From UBA2773 sp964643985 (GTDB lineage: Bacteria > Patescibacteriota > Minisyncoccia > Moranbacterales > DUUL01), in the NCBI GenBank assembly GCA_964643985.1, contig CAZXUS010000017.1, positions 1-23,106 on the forward strand: a stretch of DNA of 23,106 nucleotides, read 5' to 3'. Shown piece after piece: positions 21,817-23,106 of the stretch (position 1 is its first letter; each line of letters starts with the position of its first letter). A program made the translations under genes and the position numbers. The notes under the pieces are model-generated. The model was given only the letters and a program-made list of their open reading frames with translations. It was not told the origin of the DNA and made no database searches.

Positions 21817-22093
21817 ATTAAATAAAAAATTAGAATTGGGTAGGAGTTGGGCGTCTCCTACTAAAATTGATTAATAGATTGCATCAAAATTGAAATACCA
21901 TTTGCTTGGATGGCCTCTCGAATTACAAGATTTTTTTACAATTCCTTTTTTAAGAATTTTGAGAAACATTAATGCTTTTTTGTCATCTGACTTTATTGAA
22001 GTCTTGTGTTTTTTGCTAAAGAATCGTTGTTCTAAATCACCCATAATGACCTCCTTTTTTAGCCCAATTCTAATTTTTTATTATTATTTAATA
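21817..22093 (-). mobile_element. Compact cassette with 20-bp terminal inverted repeats carrying one small ORF
   Basis: 21821-21840 and 22063-22082 are perfect inverted repeats (AATAAAAAATTAGAATTGGG and its complement). The outermost TATTAAAT (21817) and ATTTAATA (22086-22093) are also inverted, after a few unpaired bases on the right. The cassette separates the duplicated promoter from the duplicated GT39 start codon, which are adjacent in the intact copy, so it is an insertion. It has no transposase and would need one in trans. Exact boundaries are uncertain because the flanks are AT-rich. Confidence 0.65.
21871..22044 (-). CDS. 57-aa basic protein with strong Shine-Dalgarno, inside the inverted-repeat cassette
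   Basis: ATG at 22044 and TAA at 21871-21873. AAGGAGG (22050-22056) lies 5 nt before the ATG, the best ribosome binding site in the window and the main reason to believe the ORF. The protein is rich in Lys (MGDLEQRFFSKKHKTS at the start). The helix-like ALMFLKILKKGIVKKS is followed by RGHPSKWYFNFD, vaguely like a winged-helix wing. I recognise no family. It is probably transcribed from the duplicated extended -10 at 22099-22107. A DNA-binding or antitoxin-like role would be a guess. Confidence 0.65.
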   Translation of the reverse strand: MGDLEQRFFSKKHKTSIKSDDKKALMFLKILKKGIVKKSCNSRGHPSKWYFNFDAIY

Positions 22094-22152
22094 TACAAAT
22101 CATAGCACGGAGCGAATTTATTTCGAATATCTTTTTATTATGCAAGCTTAAT
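22088..22152 (-). promoter_or_regulatory. Second copy of the GT39 promoter region
   Basis: Aligns with 20263-20327. The extended -10 TGCTATGAT (22107-22099) is kept. Just upstream the copy also keeps a degenerate version of the last codons of the DKNYY-type gene, out of frame by one base, so the duplicated unit originally ran from that gene's end into the GT39 gene. Confidence 0.6.
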
Positions 22153-22174
22153 TTGATTAATTGAAAATTAATTC

Positions 22175-22232
22175 ATTGAAAATTTAGAAATTGATTATTG
22201 AATGAATGTTGAAGATTGGATATTGAATATTT
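22175..22232. repeat. 58-bp dispersed repeat, copy after the YifB fragment
   Basis: Ungapped match to 18354-18411 (51 of 58). It lies 4 bp after the TGA of the YifB remnant. The paired positions behind two stop codons suggest it moved or duplicated with the neighbouring gene ends. Confidence 0.75.
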
Positions 22233-22236
22233 AAAG

Positions 22237-22404
22237 TCATTCTTCTCGAAATTTGTATTGGATCGCCTCGGCCAGATGATTAACGTTAATATCTTCACTT
22301 CCTTCCAAATCAGCAATAGTTCGAGAAACTTTCAAAAGCTTGAAGTAAGTTCTGGGGGAGAAATGCATTTTATTAATAGCTAGTCGCAACAGTTCTTTTA
22401 AAGT
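22237..22404 (-). pseudogene. C-terminal fragment of YifB/ComM Mg-chelatase-like ATPase gene
   Basis: The minus frame 22404-22237 reads KELLRLAINKMHFSPRTY, then KLLKVSRTIADLEGSEDI, then HLAEAIQYKF and TGA. This is the conserved C-terminal helical lid of YifB/ComM AAA+ proteins. An in-frame TAA lies directly upstream (22405-22407) and no start codon or ATPase core is present, so about 90 percent of the gene is missing. The multi-spanning membrane gene ends at 22398 in another frame, placing the breakpoint at about 22400. ComM is a helicase involved in natural transformation. A full copy may exist elsewhere in the genome. Confidence 0.85.
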
Positions 22405-23106
22405 TTATTTTTTAGAAATTTTAACTTAAAATAATTTGTTAAATATGATAGATGCAAATAAATCAAAGTAAAACCAAACATATAATAGATTATTTTTGAA
22501 TTCAAAATTGAATAGTCTATTCTAGCTTGTATAAAATTAAAGATTACGTAGGTGAGGCATATCAGTAGACAAATCGGAAAGTAAACAAGTGCTGGTTCGT
22601 TACTTTTCGTTTTTTCTGGTGTGCTGAGATCAAATTGATTTTTAAAAAATTTAAGTACATTATAATCAAAAAAATGATAAATTATTTTTACAATAAGAAT
22701 GAGCTCTATACTTATGATGAATACAAAAAATAATACTTTAGATAAAAATTCTGGCAACTTAGTGGAGTATTGATAAAAAAGACTAGAAAACGATGAACTT
22801 GGGAAAATCAAGTTTAAAATGAAAAGCAGAATATAACTAAAACTTCCAAGTAACATTAATTTTTCAATGTTCTTTATTTCAAATAGATTTTTTTCTGAAC
22901 GTTTTTTTGTAAGTATTCTGAGGCCTAAAATTATAATATAACCTATAAAAATTGCTTGAGCTAAACCTGCAACAACAAAGATATTTGCAAACTTTTCTTT
23001 GTTATTATTTGCCGAGAATAAGAGAACAATAGATAGGATAAAAATTGAAAGGGAAAAAGTGCCATTAAGATATATAATAAATTTTAGTAATGAATTATAC
23101 AGAAAG
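22398..23106 (-). CDS. Multi-spanning membrane protein, partial (5' end beyond the window)
   Basis: The reading frame is open from the window edge (23105) to TAA at 22398, at least 235 codons. A start at the ATG 22856 would be internal: the codons upstream of it encode further membrane segments (GTFSLSIFILSIVLLFSA, ANIFVVAGLAQAIFIGYIII). At least six hydrophobic segments are visible, separated by short Lys-rich loops and one polar loop near FDLSTPEKTKSNEP. I recognise no family. The gene is strongly AT-biased even for this window. Its 3' end is fused against the YifB remnant, so it arrived by, or was exposed by, a rearrangement. Confidence 0.7.
   Translation of the reverse strand, partial: FLYNSLLKFIIYLNGTFSLSIFILSIVLLFSANNNKEKFANIFVVAGLAQAIFIGYIIILGLRILTKKRSEKNLFEIKNIEKLMLLGSFSYILLFILNLIFPSSSFSSLFYQYSTKLPEFLSKVLFFVFIISIELILIVKIIYHFFDYNVLKFFKNQFDLSTPEKTKSNEPALVYFPICLLICLTYVIFNFIQARIDYSILNSKIIYYMFGFTLIYLHLSYLTNYFKLKFLKNKL

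Noticed and set aside
21614..21874. Plus-strand 86-aa ORF
   Set aside because: It lies opposite the GT39 fragment and the start of the DKNYY gene; its low-complexity translation mirrors those genes and it has no ribosome binding site.
22237..22239. UGA recoding (Gracilibacteria-type code)
   Set aside because: The only TGA considered falls exactly at the expected YifB C-terminus, and no conserved glycine was found encoded by TGA.

Overview
The window is AT-rich chromosomal DNA that most likely comes from a Candidate Phyla Radiation (Patescibacteria, Parcubacteria-like) bacterium. The inference rests on several things. EF-Ts is short. Ribosomal protein S2 has a long charged N-terminal extension. 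Almost no gene has a Shine-Dalgarno sequence. None of the six tRNA genes encodes CCA. A RicT/PSP1 protein, a LysM-CHAP wall hydrolase and many small lipid- or envelope-related genes complete the picture. Resident genes stop with TAA or TAG, and the one TGA stop sits where a conserved C-terminus should end, so the standard bacterial code fits. No 16S rRNA or marker tree is available here, so the phylum is an inference.

Layout. 1-3600 holds rpsB, tsf, ricT and a membrane-anchored TPR protein, with small hairpin-bearing repeats between genes. 3640-5960 holds tRNA-Thr(GGT), an odd GC-rich island, a divergent pair (158-aa unknown protein and TrmB-type regulator) with back-to-back promoters, then tRNA-Tyr and tRNA-Thr(TGT). 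6018-7913 is a coupled alpha/beta hydrolase and GT4 glycosyltransferase pair. 8026-13562 is mostly minus strand: recG, a membrane-anchored protein combining a metallophosphoesterase-like domain that lacks most metal ligands with a predicted seven-bladed beta-propeller, tRNA-Arg(GCG), a small membrane protein and a DedA protein. 13797-16950 holds tRNA-Pro, a 164-bp palindrome, tRNA-Val, a Xer recombinase and a LysM-CHAP hydrolase with a long structured leader.

17005-23106 is an accessory region, almost all on the minus strand. It has a small membrane gene enclosed by perfect 21-bp inverted repeats, a second alpha/beta hydrolase, and a GT39-like membrane glycosyltransferase. Upstream of that lies a decayed duplication: the promoter and first 28 codons of the glycosyltransferase recur 1.6-1.8 kb away. 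Between the copies is a DKNYY-type secreted protein gene broken by a frameshift at an A7 run. The upstream copy has been invaded by a compact cassette with 20-bp terminal inverted repeats and a 57-aa ORF with a near-perfect Shine-Dalgarno. Next comes the severed C-terminus of a YifB/ComM ATPase gene, abutting a multi-spanning membrane protein that runs off the window.

How the genes fit together: the left half is translation and genome maintenance. The middle and right are envelope biology (glycolipid synthesis, DedA lipid transport, wall hydrolysis, membrane glycosylation). The most unusual material is the 20.2-22.4 kb mosaic, the inverted-repeat-flanked membrane gene, the pseudo-phosphoesterase propeller protein, and a family of short modular intergenic repeats.
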